A DNA stretch of 64,000 bases from contig OX463848.1 in the NCBI GenBank assembly GCA_949825065.1, forward strand, positions 44,779,601 to 44,843,600, given 5' to 3'. The notes beneath the pieces were generated by a model. It had not been told where the DNA came from. It made no database searches and worked only from the letters and a program-made list of their open reading frames with translations. This DNA comes from Odontocerum albicorne (Eukaryota > Arthropoda > Insecta > Trichoptera > Odontoceridae). The position numbers and the translations under genes were made by a program. How positions within the stretch are numbered: position 1 is the first letter of the stretch; every line of letters begins with the position of its first letter. Of the stretch, positions 21,093 to 32,634 are shown one piece after another.

Positions 21093-21716
21093 GTTTGAGT
21101 ATGTTGTGTTGAGTATATACCAGAACCAGACATTATCATAATTTGTTTGAGTATGTTGTGTGTGTATATACCAGAACCAGACATTATCATAATTTGTTTG
21201 AGTATGTTGTGTTGAGTATATACCAGAACCGGACATTATCATAATTTGTTTGAGTATGTTGTGTTGAGTATATACCAGAACCGGACATTATCATAATTTG
21301 TTTGAGTATGTTGTGTTGAGTATATACCAGAACCGGACATTATCATAATTTGTTTGAGTATGTTGTGTTGAGTATATACCAGAACCGGACATTATCATAA
21401 TTTGTTTGAGTATGTTGTGTTGAGTATATACCAGAACCGGGCATTATCATAATTTGTTTGAGTATGTTGTGTTGAGTATATACCAGAACCGGACATTATC
21501 ATAATTTGTTTGAGTATGTTGTGTTGAGTATATACCAGAACCGGACATTATCATAATTTGTTTGAGTATGTTGTGTTGAGTATATACCAGAACCGGGCAT
21601 TATCATAATTTGTTTGAGTATGTTGTGTTGAGTATATACCAGAACCGGACATTATCATAATTTGTTTGAGTATGTTGTGTTGAGTATATACCAGAACCGG
21701 ACATTATCATTATTTG
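21093..21716. repeat. 52-bp minisatellite, 12 copies
   Basis: The unit contains GTTTGAGTATGTTGTGTTGA and ACCAGAACCGGACATTATCA. It runs straight into family A sequence (AAGTACCACCTTTGATGTAT). The unit resembles the family A segment AACCGGATAATATCAAAAT seen at 22.18 kb (minus), so it probably grew from that family. Confidence 0.95.
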
Positions 21717-21840
21717 TAAATATACAATAGAATTTAAGTACCACCTTTGATGTATGGGAGTGAAATGTGAACGTGGAACAAGCATGAAAAGAGCCGTTTA
21801 GCGCACTTCGTCACAAGAGTAGTAGAAACACGATGCCTTT
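21717..21840 (+). repeat. Family A fragment
   Basis: TTTGATGTATGGGAGTGAAA encodes LMYGSE; TWTWNKHEKSR follows. It ends near 21830. Confidence 0.6.
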
Positions 21841-21894
21841 ACATTTGTTTACTTGAGCCAACAATATTTTTCTTGATATTCCACTCACATCTGC

Positions 21895-22200
21895 ACTATG
21901 TTATATACTCGTATTTGTTTTATCAGTCTTTCTTCATTCGTTCGTTCCACACGGCCAAACCATTTCAGAGGGCTATCTTACTCGAAACATCAGCCTAAGT
22001 TCATACTCATCCTTCATCACTTCATTCCGTATTCTGTCATATATTATCACCACATCTTCTAAGTGCACACATTTCTACACCATTTATTCGGCTCTTTTCA
22101 GTCTTGTTCCGCGTCCACGTTTCACTCGTATACATCAAAGCTGGTACTAAAATACCGTTGGGTATTTTGATATTATCCGGTTCGAGTATAAATGTTTTAG
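21895..22200 (-). repeat. Family A fragment
   Basis: Minus-strand copy spanning the WTWNK, NAVEM, DRIRNEV and FGHVER segments, degenerate. A CTCGTA insertion lies at 21906-21913. The 22201-22726 interval that follows has no recognised gene. Confidence 0.6.
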
Positions 22201-22728
22201 TGTCTATTGACTTTGTTTACTATCGCTACACGCCATTCATATTCTCATTATCTGAGAAAATGCTACTTAAATAACATATTTTGTTTCCTTATTCACCCTC
22301 AGCCATATATCACATAAACTTTTCCTTCTACACTTTTCTATCACTTTGTTTCTGGATTTCGCAACATTCATTCTCAAATACTTAATAGAAACAGCGCTAT
22401 AAAAGTCAACTATTTATTATTGTACATCTCTCATAGCTTGTTTATTTCACTGTTCATCTGTGTGTCCTGACAGCGGCCCGTCCGACAGATGCTGATAGCT
22501 CTGTGGTATTGTGATCAGCGCGACGCATTGATATGCAAATTGGGCCTTGATTCGCCCGGAGACAGTAGAACGGCTCTGCTGTTGGCTGGCGCGGTTCGGC
22601 TATATTCCATGACGGTACTTGAATGAGATTGTCATCCCAAAAAATAAACTAATCTTATGTGAAGAAACTGAATTTATAAAAGAAGCATTTGTAGTCTCCT
22701 TGGCTTACGATTACAGTTTTCCAACATA

Positions 22729-23588
22729 CTATCTTAATCAAAAAGTTTTAGGACTTTATTCATAAAATCGAAAATACAAGTTTATTCATAAAAATCGATA
22801 TGGCCCCCTTCAAAGTACTCCCCATCGACTGAAACACACTTACGCCAGCGTTTGATCCAATCCTCGAAACACCGCTGGTACTCAATTTTCGGTATGTCCA
22901 TCAGAGCCGTCTTTGATTTTTTCATGACATCCTCTCGGGTGCTGTTGAACAGGAAAAAGTCGCAGGGAGCCAGATGAGGGGAATTCGAAGGGTCAAAAAC
23001 TCATGGAAATCATGTCTTTCGCGATTTCAACGCGGTCCTTTTTTTTGCATGAAATTGAGGTCTTTCGGTACCAGTTTTGCAGCGACACGTCTGAGGCCCA
23101 AATCATTAACCAAAATGTCTTGAGCGGATCCATAAGCGATGTTCAAGTCCTCTGCCAGCTCTCTGATGATCAATTTGCGGTTTTCGGCCAACATTTCTTT
23201 GATTTTATCGATGTTTTCGACTGCCACTGCGTTCGTCATCCTCGGCCGACTCACGACCACTTCTGAAGCGTTCGTGCCACCGAAAAACACTTCTCCAACA
23301 TTTCCAAGTTCTGCTGCGGACCGTTAAATTCGTTTTCCACACAAAATTTAATGCAAACTCGTTGATGCACAGTTGATGCCATTTTCAAACTTGTAAAGAA
23401 TCGAAAACACGCACAAAGATAGATGTACTCAGTACAGCGTAACTTTTACAAATGTCAAGCTATGACGCTGAAATTTGAAGGGAAGTGTCAATGATAGATG
23501 TGGTAACCTAACAAAAAAAATAGAATTCCAATCGGGTGACTGACAGCGCCACACGGTGGCCGGTCCTAAAACTTTTTGATCAAGGTAG
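22729..23588 (-). mobile_element. Internally deleted mariner-like element
   Basis: TA target duplications flank it (22727-22728 and 23589-23590). The 26-bp ends differ at two positions and share ATCAAAAAGTTTTAGGAC. On the minus strand the transposase starts at ATG 23382 (MASTVHQRVCIKFCVENEF) and continues with frameshifts as KIKEMLAENRKLIIRELAED and LGLRRVAAKLVPKDL. It then jumps to SNSPHLAPCDFFLF and RCFEDWIKRWRKCV...GEYFEGG. The catalytic region with the first two Asp is deleted and the third Asp of the SPDL motif is His. At 860 bp it is shorter than the usual 1.3 kb. Confidence 0.85.
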
Positions 23589-23639
23589 TATTATAATTTT
23601 ACATAGCGTTTATCGACGTCTTTCGTGCATGAGAAAAAA

Positions 23640-24605
23640 AAAGTTTTTTATACAAATTTTCTTACGCTAAGGAACCCTAAATTGGTTTACTACAAATTTC
23701 ATTACCCTAAGGAACCTAAATTGCTTTAATTGCCAATTGTATTACGTCAATGAACCCTAAATTGTTTTATTACAAATTTCATTACGCTAAGGAACTCTAA
23801 ATTGCTCCATTACAAATTTCGTTACGCTATGGAACCCGTAGTCGCTTAATTACAACATTTATGGAGTTAAGAAACCCTCAATTGTTTTATTAAAAAATAT
23901 ATTACGCTAAGGAATCCTAAATCGCTTTATTACCAATTTTATTACGCTAAATAGCTGAAACACAAATGTTATTACGCTAAAGAACCCTAAATTGTTTTAT
24001 TACAAACTTCATTACGCTAAGGAACTCTAAATTGCTTCATTACAAATTTCGTTACGCTAAGAAACCTGTAGTCGCTTAATTACAACATTTATGGAATTAA
24101 GAAACCCTTAATTGTTTTATTAAAAAATATATTACGCTAAGGAATCCTAAATAGCTTTATTACCAATTTTATTACGCTAAATAGCTGAAACACAAATTTT
24201 ATTACGCTAAAGAACCCTATATTGTTTTATTACAAACTTCATTACGCTAAGGAACTCTAAATTGCTTCATTACAAATTTCGTTACGCTAAGAAACCTGTA
24301 GTCGCTTAATTACAACATTTATGGAATTAAGAAACCCTTAATTGTTTTATTAAAAAATATATTACGCTAAGGAATCCTAAATAGCTTTATTACCAATTTT
24401 ATTACGCTAAATAGCTGAAACACAAATTTTATTACGCTAAAGAACCCTAAATTGCTTTATTACAAAGTATTGCGCTAAGGAATCCTAAATTGCTTATTAA
24501 ATTTTTTATTACGCTTAGGAACCAAAAAATAACAATTTTATCGCGCTAAATAATCCTAAATTGCTTTATTAGAAAGTTTATTACGCTAAAGAACCTTGGC
24601 TTGCT
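23640..24605. repeat. Higher-order minisatellite, about 40-bp monomers in 230-bp blocks
   Basis: Monomers follow the pattern ATTACGCTAAGGAACCCTAA plus ATTGCTTTATTACAAATTT. A 230-bp block is repeated (GGAACTCTAAATTGC at 23791, 24021 and 24251), including odd monomers such as TAGTCGCTTAATTACAACAT. No coding content. Confidence 0.95.
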
Positions 24606-24719
24606 CGTCGTTGTATTCATTACAAACTTGCGGGTTAATTGCTATATGATTATTGCTTCCAACCAACCTAAAATATTTAAAACTTTACACCCAACTTATA
24701 AAGGCTTATTTTGTTACAT

Positions 24720-24830
24720 TTTCAATCTGTAAATGATAGCGGGTTCGAGTCACAAATTGGAGCGATCATGAGGATAGTTCGCTCTCTAAACGGGACTCTA
24801 TAAATTGTGCTTTTATTATTATTCAGATCT
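24720..24830 (+). repeat. SINE3 head fragment
   Basis: GATAGCGGGTTCGAGTCACA (B-box) then GAGGATAGTTCGCTCTCTAA. The adjoining 24831-25339 shows no recognised gene. Confidence 0.45.
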
Positions 24831-25339
24831 TCTCATCACACGCCTGTAACATCCAGACTTCCCCCAATATGCTGAAGACTTTATTTTTCGTTATAATAAA
24901 GTTTTTTATTTCGAGATTCGTACGTCTGACAACTGCCAGATGTGGCCACTTGACGTTTTATAAAATAATTCCCGAGACATCCGGATCCAGCAGCGCTCCT
25001 GAATATAAATACCAATCAGAGAGATTCGTCATCTCGAACCGCGTGTGAAGATGATTTATCGTCGGATTGAAGTCAATTGCTCAATTGTTTGGGCTCCCGG
25101 CCACTGATGAGTCAGTCACACAGAGATAATTGTACCCGTATTATTCTGCTCTGTCCCCAACTATAGCGCTTCAGATTCAAGGTTCAATATACTACAGCTT
25201 TCCAGAATAAGATAAAAACTGTTCTATTTTTCTTTAACTTAAGCTTAAAATAGTTACATAATACATATTTATATAAAATAATGCCCAATATGTCAAAATC
25301 TGTCAAGATGATAGTCCACAGCAGTGTTTTGGTGGCAAT

Positions 25340-25658
25340 TTTTTATATTTTAATGTATATGTGTGAAACGTGGACGTGAAAAAAGACGGATAGGAGCACA
25401 AATGTTTCCATGGAGAAGAAAGAATACAGTGGGTGGCAATGGAGAAGAAAGAATACAGTGGGTGGCAATGGAGAAGAAAGAATACAGTGGGTGGCAATGG
25501 AGAAGAAAGAATACAGTGGGTGGCAATGGAGAAGAAAGAATACAGTGGGTGGCAATGGAGAAGAAAGAATACAGTGGGTGGCAATGGAGAAGACAGAATA
25601 CAGTGGGTGGCAATGTATGACAGGATACGTAATGAAGTGATTAGGGATGAACATGGCC
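25340..25658 (+). repeat. Family A fragment with 29-bp minisatellite
   Basis: Upstream CETWT-like sequence leads into seven 29-bp units (25411-25615) containing GGAGAAGAAAGAATACAGTG. After the array the RT tail resumes as RIQWVAMYDRIRNEVIRDEH, the family's RRIHGVTMYDRIRNEV segment, so the array expanded inside that codon stretch. It breaks at the TTAA element and resumes at 26364. Confidence 0.8.
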
Positions 25659-26363
25659 TTAAGGGGTGGGGGGGGGGGTATTCTATAGACATTTGAAAAA
25701 ATCGTTTTTTTTTGCATATTCTTCAAGTTTAGACCTTTAAGAATATGTTATCAAAAGGAAATGTTTAAGTTCTCAATATTTACGAAGTTATAGCTATAAA
25801 CGAGGCAGCAATTACGCCGCACCGGAATGACTCGGACAATAATCTCAAAACTTTAAATGCGTTTTTAACGACACTACTTTTTTCGACCTGGTCGACATAG
25901 AATCACAAGTTATATCCAACCGATTGCCTTCAAATTTGGCATGAAACTTTGATAGATGTTTATCTATCGTTCCTACCTTGAAAAACAATTTTTTTACTAT
26001 TTTAAAAAAAAATTAAGTTTGCAAAAAACTTTCAGACAGCCGCCTATTTACGATTTTTTTTCTCTTTGCTACCAACTATAACGACATTACTTCTTATCAA
26101 GAAACTGTGTATGATTTTTGTTTCAAATTTTCGAAAGGGTTCCAATCATGTCGATCAGTTCACCTTTTTTTTACGACAAGATATAACAGCTGATGACATT
26201 TTGAATTTTCTTTTTGTTTTCAAATTTTTTTTTGTACATTCTCAAATCATCAATAAACAAACTGTAAAAAATGTATAGGAAAAATATTTTTAGTTTTTTT
26301 TTTTATTTAGTCTGAAACAACGCCGGAAATTTACGCCTCTAGAGTTTAAATTTACCCCCTTAA
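25659..26363 (+). mobile_element. TTAA-targeting non-autonomous element with G-rich ends
   Basis: TTAA at both ends (25659-25662, 26360-26363); the left end is a run of G (GGGGTGGGGGG...), the right end CCCCC. Removing it rejoins CATGGCCTTAAGGCTGACGT, which is in-frame family A sequence (HGLKADVLSKVE). It is of Kolobok or piggyBac type, with no transposase seen. Confidence 0.7.
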
Positions 26364-26640
26364 GGCTGACGTGTTGAGTAAGGTGGAAGATGGAGAAGAG
26401 CACGCTCAGATGATTTGGGCATATTTAACGATTGAGTGAGGAAGCACTAACAAAACACATATAGAGTGCATGTGCATGTAATCAAGTGAATGATATTTTG
26501 AAAGAAGGATTGTGGAAAGTCAGAAATAACGTAGAAGTTATTTGGATTTCGATCAGGCTAAGAATGTATGTCAAGACAGCAAAATCTGACGCTCTGTCCT
26601 CTCTGCCTACCCCGACAAGGAAATAGTCTGATGGTATGTA
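26364..26640 (+). repeat. Family A fragment, continuation
   Basis: Reads ADVLSKVEDGEEHAQMIW, then a degenerate NDILKEG part and the closing CTCTCTGCCTACCCCGACAA tail. It ends at the usual GATGGTATGTA. Confidence 0.7.
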
Positions 26641-26744
26641 CCAGTGGCGTGGCGTGGCCTTTGAGTTAAGGGATGCTGTTGATATGCAGATAAAACTTGT
26701 TAAAAGTTATGATATTATATATTTTATTTCATTTTGGGTTCATT

Positions 26745-27135
26745 TTTTATTTTACTTTTGTTTTTATTCTGATTGTGTGCGGTATATTATGGGATGAACA
26801 AGTTTGGTCTTTCTGGAGTGATGATGTGTGAAGAGTTTGATTCCGCATGATGTTTCCAGTTGTAATTGAGTGTCACTGTTTGTCAGGTTGATGAGAACGT
26901 GCAACGGGGTTTTGTTTTTGTGTAATCTAAAATCGGAAAGAAGTATCGATTTATTTTTTCATGCTAAATATCCTCAGTGAGATACAGGCAAAATCCTAGT
27001 TTACTGGGGATACGACAAACGAAAGGCGACAAACCCAGATCCATTAAAATAATGTATGTCTAAATTAAATTTCCTGTTGTTTTTTTCGCAAATTATGTAT
27101 ATTTCTTGTCATGTGTAATAATAAATAAATAAAAT
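26745..27135 (+). repeat. LINE-type 3' UTR, family B copy 1
   Basis: Shares with 29735-30165 and (reversed) 46926-47345 the text GATACAGGCAAAATCCTAGT, CTCAGTGAGAT and the end TTTCTTGTCATGTGTAATAA followed by AATAAA repeats. The repeated A-rich 3' end suggests a retroposon UTR. No protein was found upstream. Confidence 0.65.
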
Positions 27136-27248
27136 AAATACACTAACTAATATTCGGGATTTGATTGAACTCGCTCGCGTGAAGGCTTTTTCAAATAATT
27201 AAAAGTGGCAGACTGTTAATTATTTTTGCGCGAACAACATAAACCATA

Positions 27249-27436
27249 AAGGCTACGGCCACACAGGTAGGAGCCTCGCTTGGTGCTTAGAGCTACGCTG
27301 CGAGCTAGGTGACATATCCTAGCGAACCAACGCACACCATACTATCGCAATGGCCACACTCACGCTACGTGAATATTAGTCACGTAGTACCTAACTTAGC
27401 ACTAAGCAAAGCACTTTGGTATGGCCTTAGCCTAAA
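27249..27436 (+). mobile_element. Short Harbinger-like MITE
   Basis: Same ends and first 110 bases as the 10.49-kb element (CGGCCACACAGGTAGGAGCC), but the MADF-like exon and middle are missing: 188 bp against about 520. Confidence 0.65.
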
Positions 27437-28033
27437 GAGATGCGGCGCTTCCACAGCATCTATGGACGCCACTCCACTGGTATATACAATATGTATAAAG
27501 TCAGTCCGATATCCAGGATGTTCGTGAGATACCGTACTGGCTAACAATGAACTATCCGGGGCAGTGGCCACCACCTACCACGATAGCGGATGTGGCGGAA
27601 GCTGACCCCTGGAGTGCATACTAATCTGGAATGGCACAGGAAGGGGCAGAGTATATGGTACGTGACCTCATCCCACCTGTCACGCTCAACGATTGGGAAG
27701 AGTTGGCTGGCTGGTTGGCTGGTTGGCTGGCTGGCTGGCGGTCAGCATTGCACACCGCGAGACTAAATTATCATCGACATGTGTAGATTGTTAAGGTGGG
27801 TCGACAAATCGGTCCGGTTATCTATCTTTCATTCCAAGTATTGTAGAAGTAGAAGGTCAAATTGTATAGATTAATGGTTTTCAACTAGAGCGGGGGCACG
27901 CGATATTTTCATTTATTTGATTCACGACACAACATTATATTTTATTTAACGTGAAAACAATAGCACACTAAGACAGGTTAATTTAATTACTTAAAATTTT
28001 TTACAATATTATGGTATATAAAATATATATTTA
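27437..28033. other. No gene; TGGC/TGGT microsatellite at 27703-27740
   Basis: Frames here lack recognisable domains. A GGCTGGCTGGTTGGCTGG run is the only structured feature. Confidence 0.5.
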
Positions 28034-28740
28034 TCATGATTTGGAATGTAGAACGAATGAAGTAAGACTAATAAGGGATGAATGTGAACATAAAGCTGAT
28101 GTGTTGAGTAAGATGAATAAGAATACGTTGACATGATTTGGAATGTAGAACGAATGAAGTAAGACTAATAAGGGATGAATGTGAACATAAAGCTGGTGTG
28201 TTGAGTAAGATGAATAAGAATACGTTGACATGATTTGGAATGTAGAACGAATGAAGTAAGACTACCAAACAGATTGTAGAACGAATTAAGTAAGACTACC
28301 AAACAGAACGTAGAACGAATGAAGTAAGACTACCAAACAGAACGAATGAAGTAAGACTACCAAACAGAACGACTACCAAACAGAACGAATGAAGTAAGAC
28401 TACCAAACGGAACGAATGAAGTAAGATTACCAAACGAATGAAGTAAGACTACCAAACAGATCAAGTATTCTTTATAACACTGGATGGAATGTAGAACGAA
28501 TGAAGTAAGACTACCAAACAGATCTATAGTGCAGATGTGACTAGAAGGCGTATAACAGAAATACCAAGGAAAGTATGGTTGGATAGAGTGAATGATATTC
28601 TGAAAGCAGGAAAAGAAGAAAGTCAGAGAAATCGTAGAGATTGTATGAGAAGGTGTATGTATGTAGAACAGACCAAGGATGCGAGTCGAACAGTATGTAA
28701 CTCGAAAATCAATAAGTTTAATTTGATCACTAAGATTTGT
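28034..28740 (+). repeat. Family A copy with internal minisatellite
   Basis: Two 99-bp units (TTTGGAATGTAGAACGAATG ... GATGAATAAGAATACGTTGA) are followed by shorter, irregular GAACGAATGAAGTAAGACTA / CCAAACAG units to about 28525. The RT tail then resumes: RKVWLDRVNDILKAGKEESQ, RNRRDCMRRCMYVEQTKDA. The array expanded from the segment encoding RFGNVERM(N)EVRL. The 28741-29045 flank has no recognised gene. Confidence 0.8.
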
Positions 28741-29045
28741 TCAAAATAAATTTCCGGAATGTTATCAAATTGTGTGATAAACATCGATCTGACTCAACAT
28801 AATCCTTCATTGTAATGGTGTCAATGAGTGCTAGCTAGACGAATTTATATTGATTAGTTATTTTACATTTCATTGTATAACAATCTGGCTGGCTATTTGC
28901 CAGGAGGCAATCTCTTCCAATCGAACAAACAAAAAAATAAGTAATGTGGTCGCTATTTTTATTCAAATTGTTATTATTAAGCATTGTATTAAATTCATGA
29001 GCAATGTGACATGAAGGGCGATATTATCAATTAATGAAAAAAGTA

Positions 29046-29267
29046 CAGTACCCGGCGGTAAGTAATACACATCGGGCTTAAGAAAGAGACTGTCGGCGAT
29101 AATCGGCTAACTTCGGATTTATAGAGCGTCGTCTCTGTCGCTTGACAACGACTGACAAAATGCGACCGAACACGTATATGAATGACAGAGACGACGCTCT
29201 ACAAAACCGATTATGGCCGACAGTCTCTTTCTTAAGTCCGATGTGTATTACGTACTGCCGGATACTG
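29046..29267. mobile_element. 222-bp inverted-repeat MITE
   Basis: Ends CAGTACCCGGCGGTAAGTAA and its mirror, with similarity continuing about 85 bases inward (CTTAAGAAAGAGACTGTCGG; GAGCGTCGTCTCTGTC) around a 50-base loop. Left flank is TA; the right TA is not intact. Tc1/mariner-type ends, no coding sequence. Confidence 0.75.
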
Positions 29268-29734
29268 AAAAGAATAAGGAAAATCAGGAATGAAGCATAT
29301 TCAATTACTGACTTGGAATGTCGAGTTTTTTCAGTAGCTTTTTGAAACATGTTAATAATGGTGTTGCTGGTAATAGTCAGAGGAATGTAAGGTAATACTT
29401 CAATTGAATTTATTAATCGCTGGAAATATTAAAATGATATTGACGGCGAACATTAAACATTAAAATGATATATCATTAAAATTAAAATGGTAATCGCTGA
29501 AAACATTAAAATCATATGACACGCAAGGCAACTGATCCAAATGTTCACCATCCCTAGAGTTAAAACATCTTTTGCCCAAAGACAATATGCCTACATGCAA
29601 TGGGGTGCCGAATTCAATAAAGGCAAAGGGAGGAAAACAATTTAGGCAGTCGATCGGAGCGTGGTTGTTATTGCGACAGGAGTTTGAGTACTTGGGCTTG
29701 CAAGAGGAATGACTTGTGGAAAAGGTTTGTATGA
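29268..29734. other. No gene recognised
   Basis: Includes short A+T-rich direct repeats of AACATTAAAATGATAT around 29415-29515. Confidence 0.4.
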
Positions 29735-30165
29735 GCACTTTAGTGTGGTGTTTTTTGTTGTTTTATATTAATATTTTTATATATTTATGTTATTATTTTT
29801 ATGATAATGTGCGGTGTATTGTGGGATGAATGTTTTTGGTCTATCTAGAATGATGAAGTGTGAGGAGTTGGATTTCACGTGATGTATACATATGTAATTG
29901 AGTGTCACTGCTTGTCAAGTTAATTAGAATGTTTAACGGGGTTTTATAAAATCAAAAATCGTAAAGAAGTATCGATTTATTTTTTCATGCTATATGTCCT
30001 CAGTAAGATACAGGCAAAAGCCTAGTTTACTGGGAACACGATAAATAAAAGGCAAAAAATCCAGACCCGTTAAAATTGTGTATCCAAATTAAATAAGCAG
30101 TTGTTTTTTCGCTAATTATGTATATTTCTTGTCATGTGTAAATAAATAAAAATAAAAAATATTAT
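29735..30165 (+). repeat. LINE-type 3' UTR, family B copy 2
   Basis: Contains GTGTGGTGTTTTTTGTTG, GATACAGGCAAAAGCCTAGT and TTTCTTGTCATGTGTAAATA, then an AAT/AAA tail to 30165. It abuts a family A copy. Confidence 0.65.
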
Positions 30166-30210
30166 TTTGAGGACATTAAGAAAACAAATACTATATATGT
30201 GTATACTGGA

Positions 30211-30930
30211 AATGTGAGTGGAAGAAAAGTATGGTTGGATCAAATCAATGTGAGTGGAAGAAAAGTATGGTTGGATCAAATCAATGTGAGTGGAAGAAAA
30301 GTATGGTTGGATCAAATGAATGTGAGTGGAAGAAAAGTATGGTTGAATCAAATCAATGTGAGTGGAAGAAAAGTATGGTTGGATCAAATCAATGTGAGTG
30401 GAAGAAAAGTATGGTTGGATCAAATCAATGTGAGTGGAAGAAAAGTATGGTTGGATCAAATGAATGTGAGTGGAAGAAAAGTATGGTTGGATCAAATGAA
30501 TGTGAGTGGAAGAAAAGTATGGTTGGATCAAATCAATGTGAGTGGAAGAAAAGTATGGTTGGATCAAATCAATGTGAGTGGAAGAAAAGTATGGTTGGAT
30601 CAAATGAATGTGAGTGGAAGAAAAGTATGGTTGGATCAAATCAATGTGAGTGGAAGAAAAGTATGGTTGGATCAAATCAATGTGAGTGGAAGAAAAGTAT
30701 GGTTGGATCAAATCAATGTGAGTGGAAGAAAAGTATGGTTGGATCAAATCAATGTGAGTGGAAGAAAAGTATGGTTGGATCAAATGAATGTGAGTGGAAG
30801 AAAAGTATGGTTGGATCAAATCAATGTGAGTGGAAGAAAAGTATGGTTGGATCAAATCAATGTGAGTGGAAGAAAAGTATGATTGGATCAAATCAATGTG
30901 AGTGGAAGAAAAGTATGGTTGGATCAAATC
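30211..30930 (+). repeat. 36-bp minisatellite, 20 copies, within a family A copy
   Basis: The unit AATGTGAGTGGAAGAAAAGT + ATGGTTGGATCAAATC is exactly the family A codon stretch NVSGRKVWLDQI. Because 36 is divisible by three, long frames stay open on both strands; I do not regard them as genes. A C/G variant at the end (Ile/Met) marks five units (3, 7, 8, 11, 16). One unit has WLNQ and one has a stop. Confidence 0.97.
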
Positions 30931-31110
30931 AATGATATTTTGAAAGAAGGAAACGTAGAGAGTCGAATAAATCGCAGGAGTTTATATGAATCATTGTATA
31001 GATGTGGAAGTGGCGAAGGATGTGTGTGTCGAGATAGGAACATTTGGCACTCTGTCACAGCACTTACAGGGAAATGCGTGACGGTATGTACGAGTATATA
31101 TGTATTATAT
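30931..31110 (+). repeat. Family A tail after the array
   Basis: Continues in frame: NDILKEGNVESRINRRSLYE, then GCVCRDRNIWHSVTAL, ending GACGGTATGTACGAGTATAT with the recurrent 8-mer at 31089-31096. Confidence 0.7.
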
Positions 31111-31214
31111 TTTTAGGTCGGCATCGATTATGGATAAAATAAATAAGTATTATCACCTCAAATGACTTAATTTTTCGATAAAATGTATGTGATTTTTTTT
31201 TAATCGTGTATTTT

Positions 31215-31385
31215 ATAAGACTTTAGTGGAATGCAGTATGACCTGGCAGGCTTATTTCCACGTGGTAATATCTTCCAATCAACCAGAAAGATCGACCAAC
31301 AACAAGGGAATCGAACCCGCATCCCCGGGTTGGTCAGTCGTCTTATCAACTAGGTTAGAAAGGTCGTCAGCCGTTGTATATCAGC
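31215..31385 (-). repeat. SINE1
   Basis: The minus strand has TCTAACCTAGTTGATAAGAC (A-box), GCGGGTTCGATTCCC (B-box), and the SINE1 tail GGTTGATTGGAAGATATTAC ... GCCTGCCAGG. A complete head-to-tail copy. Confidence 0.7.
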
Positions 31386-31439
31386 CATAAGTTACTATTA
31401 CGATTAATTAATATCAAGTTTTAAATTCAAGATTACATA

Positions 31440-31742
31440 GGAAGAAGACTGTGTATACGGGAAGACTGATTGATTAAGGATGTGCGAACTTTAGGTTCAT
31501 GTGTTGATCAAGATGAATTGTACCACTTTGAGATGGTTTGTGCTCGTGGAATGAATGAATGTAGTTTAGAACTTTCAAAACAAATATACAGTGCAAATGT
31601 GAGTGGAAGGCTTGGAAGAGGAAGACCAAGGAAAGTATGGTTGGATTAAGTGTACGGTATGATGTAAGAAGGAAATGTAAATGTCAGAGGGATCGTAAGA
31701 GATGTATGCGAAGATGTATGTATATATGGTAGAAGAGACGAA
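31440..31742 (+). repeat. Family A copy
   Basis: Includes AAACAAATATACAGTGCAAA then GTGAGTGGAAGGCTTGG-AGAGGAAGACCAAGGAAAG. This better copy shows that the unexpanded segment encodes SGR-GRGRPRKVWLD. Stops follow. Confidence 0.65.
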
Positions 31743-31744
31743 AT

Positions 31745-32150
31745 ATGTACGAGTATATCTCGATTGCCATGCTTCCTGATTTCATCTATCCAGCGTACCT
31801 TCGGTCTTCTTCTGGGCCTCTTGGGTACCATTGGATTACTTCGGATGTCCATCGGGAGTCTGACATTCTGGCTACGTGTCCGGCCCATTGCCACTTCATT
31901 ATTTTGCACACCTTTATAACGTCTTCTACCTTTGTTATATTGCGAATCCAGGTGTTTCGTTTACGGTCTCTTTTAGTATATCCTAACATGCATCCCATAT
32001 ATATCCCAACATGCACCATAGTATATCCCAACATGCATCAGGAAACATGGCAGCATCAACGAGCAAAAAACCGAACTACTTGGAGTCAACTTGGGGAGAC
32101 CTTCATCCAGCAGTGGATCGACCCTGGTTGACAGTGATGATGATGATGAT
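31745..32150. pseudogene. Second RT-tail family, rearranged (minus then plus)
   Basis: 31990-31780 on the minus strand reads RKRNTWIRNITKVEDVIKVC, KMKWQWAGHVARMSD and SRWTSEVIQW. The plus strand at 32047-32133 reads RAKNRTTWSQLGETFIQQWI, the C-terminus of the same kind of protein. The two pieces face each other across a short repeated TATATCCCAACATGCA tract. This is an inverted rearrangement of one RT tail. Confidence 0.6.
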
Positions 32151-32225
32151 ATCGCGATTGGAAAGTCTTGCGATCTCTCTTTTCTGCCTACCCCGATAGG
32201 GAGACGGCGTGATGGTATACGTATA
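32151..32225 (+). repeat. Family A extreme tail
   Basis: CTGCCTACCCCGATAGGGAG then GGCGTGATGGTATA. Confidence 0.6.
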
Positions 32226-32634
32226 TTTAATCAAGGTTTTCTCGACTTTCTCGCTATCCGAAAAGGAAAAACTGAAATATTTATTGTTCAGCGCAATAGT
32301 TCTCCGGATAGTTACCTTTCGAGTCACGTGTGTGCAAAAGTGGTTAACGAGAAAAGTTGGACTGCGAGTAGTGAGTGGGTGATGGGACTTCGAGGCGCAC
32401 CGCACCGCACCGCGTGGCCCGGTGCCACTCGGGAATCCGGCCGGCCGCGGCACGGCGCGGCTTGCTGTATACTGTGTACAACACTCCGCTCAGGCTAAGC
32501 CATCTCCCGCTTGTAAAGCCCCATCGTAAAGCTTACCTTTATTGCCAGGGGTCACAAACATTGGTATGAGAAGCAAATATTTGATACTGTGATAGTCTTC
32601 TTTCTTATAATAATTATTACATTAATTTTATTTC
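32226..32634. other. No gene; short GC-rich island
   Basis: 32385-32500 is strikingly GC-rich (CCGGCCGGCCGCGGCACGGC) against its surroundings. No domain is recognised in any frame. It could be a fragment of a host exon or of a GC-rich repeat. Confidence 0.4.

Noticed and set aside
22115..22130. Another CTCGTA footprint at CACTCGTATAC
   Set aside because: Preceded by CA rather than TA and the same length as homologous family A copies, so it is a substitution, not an insertion.
8800..24605. CRISPR-like regular repeats
   Set aside because: Units are contiguous without unique spacers, and the context is eukaryotic transposon DNA.
25303..25726. Overlapping 76-129-codon frames over the 29-bp array
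   Set aside because: Pure tandem repeat, cycling through all three frames every 87 bases; no gene evidence.
30112..30935. Long open frames (up to 271 codons) over the 36-bp array on both strands
   Set aside because: The unit length is a multiple of three, so all frames without a stop in one unit stay open; no start context or domain, and the sequence is an RT-tail piece repeated.
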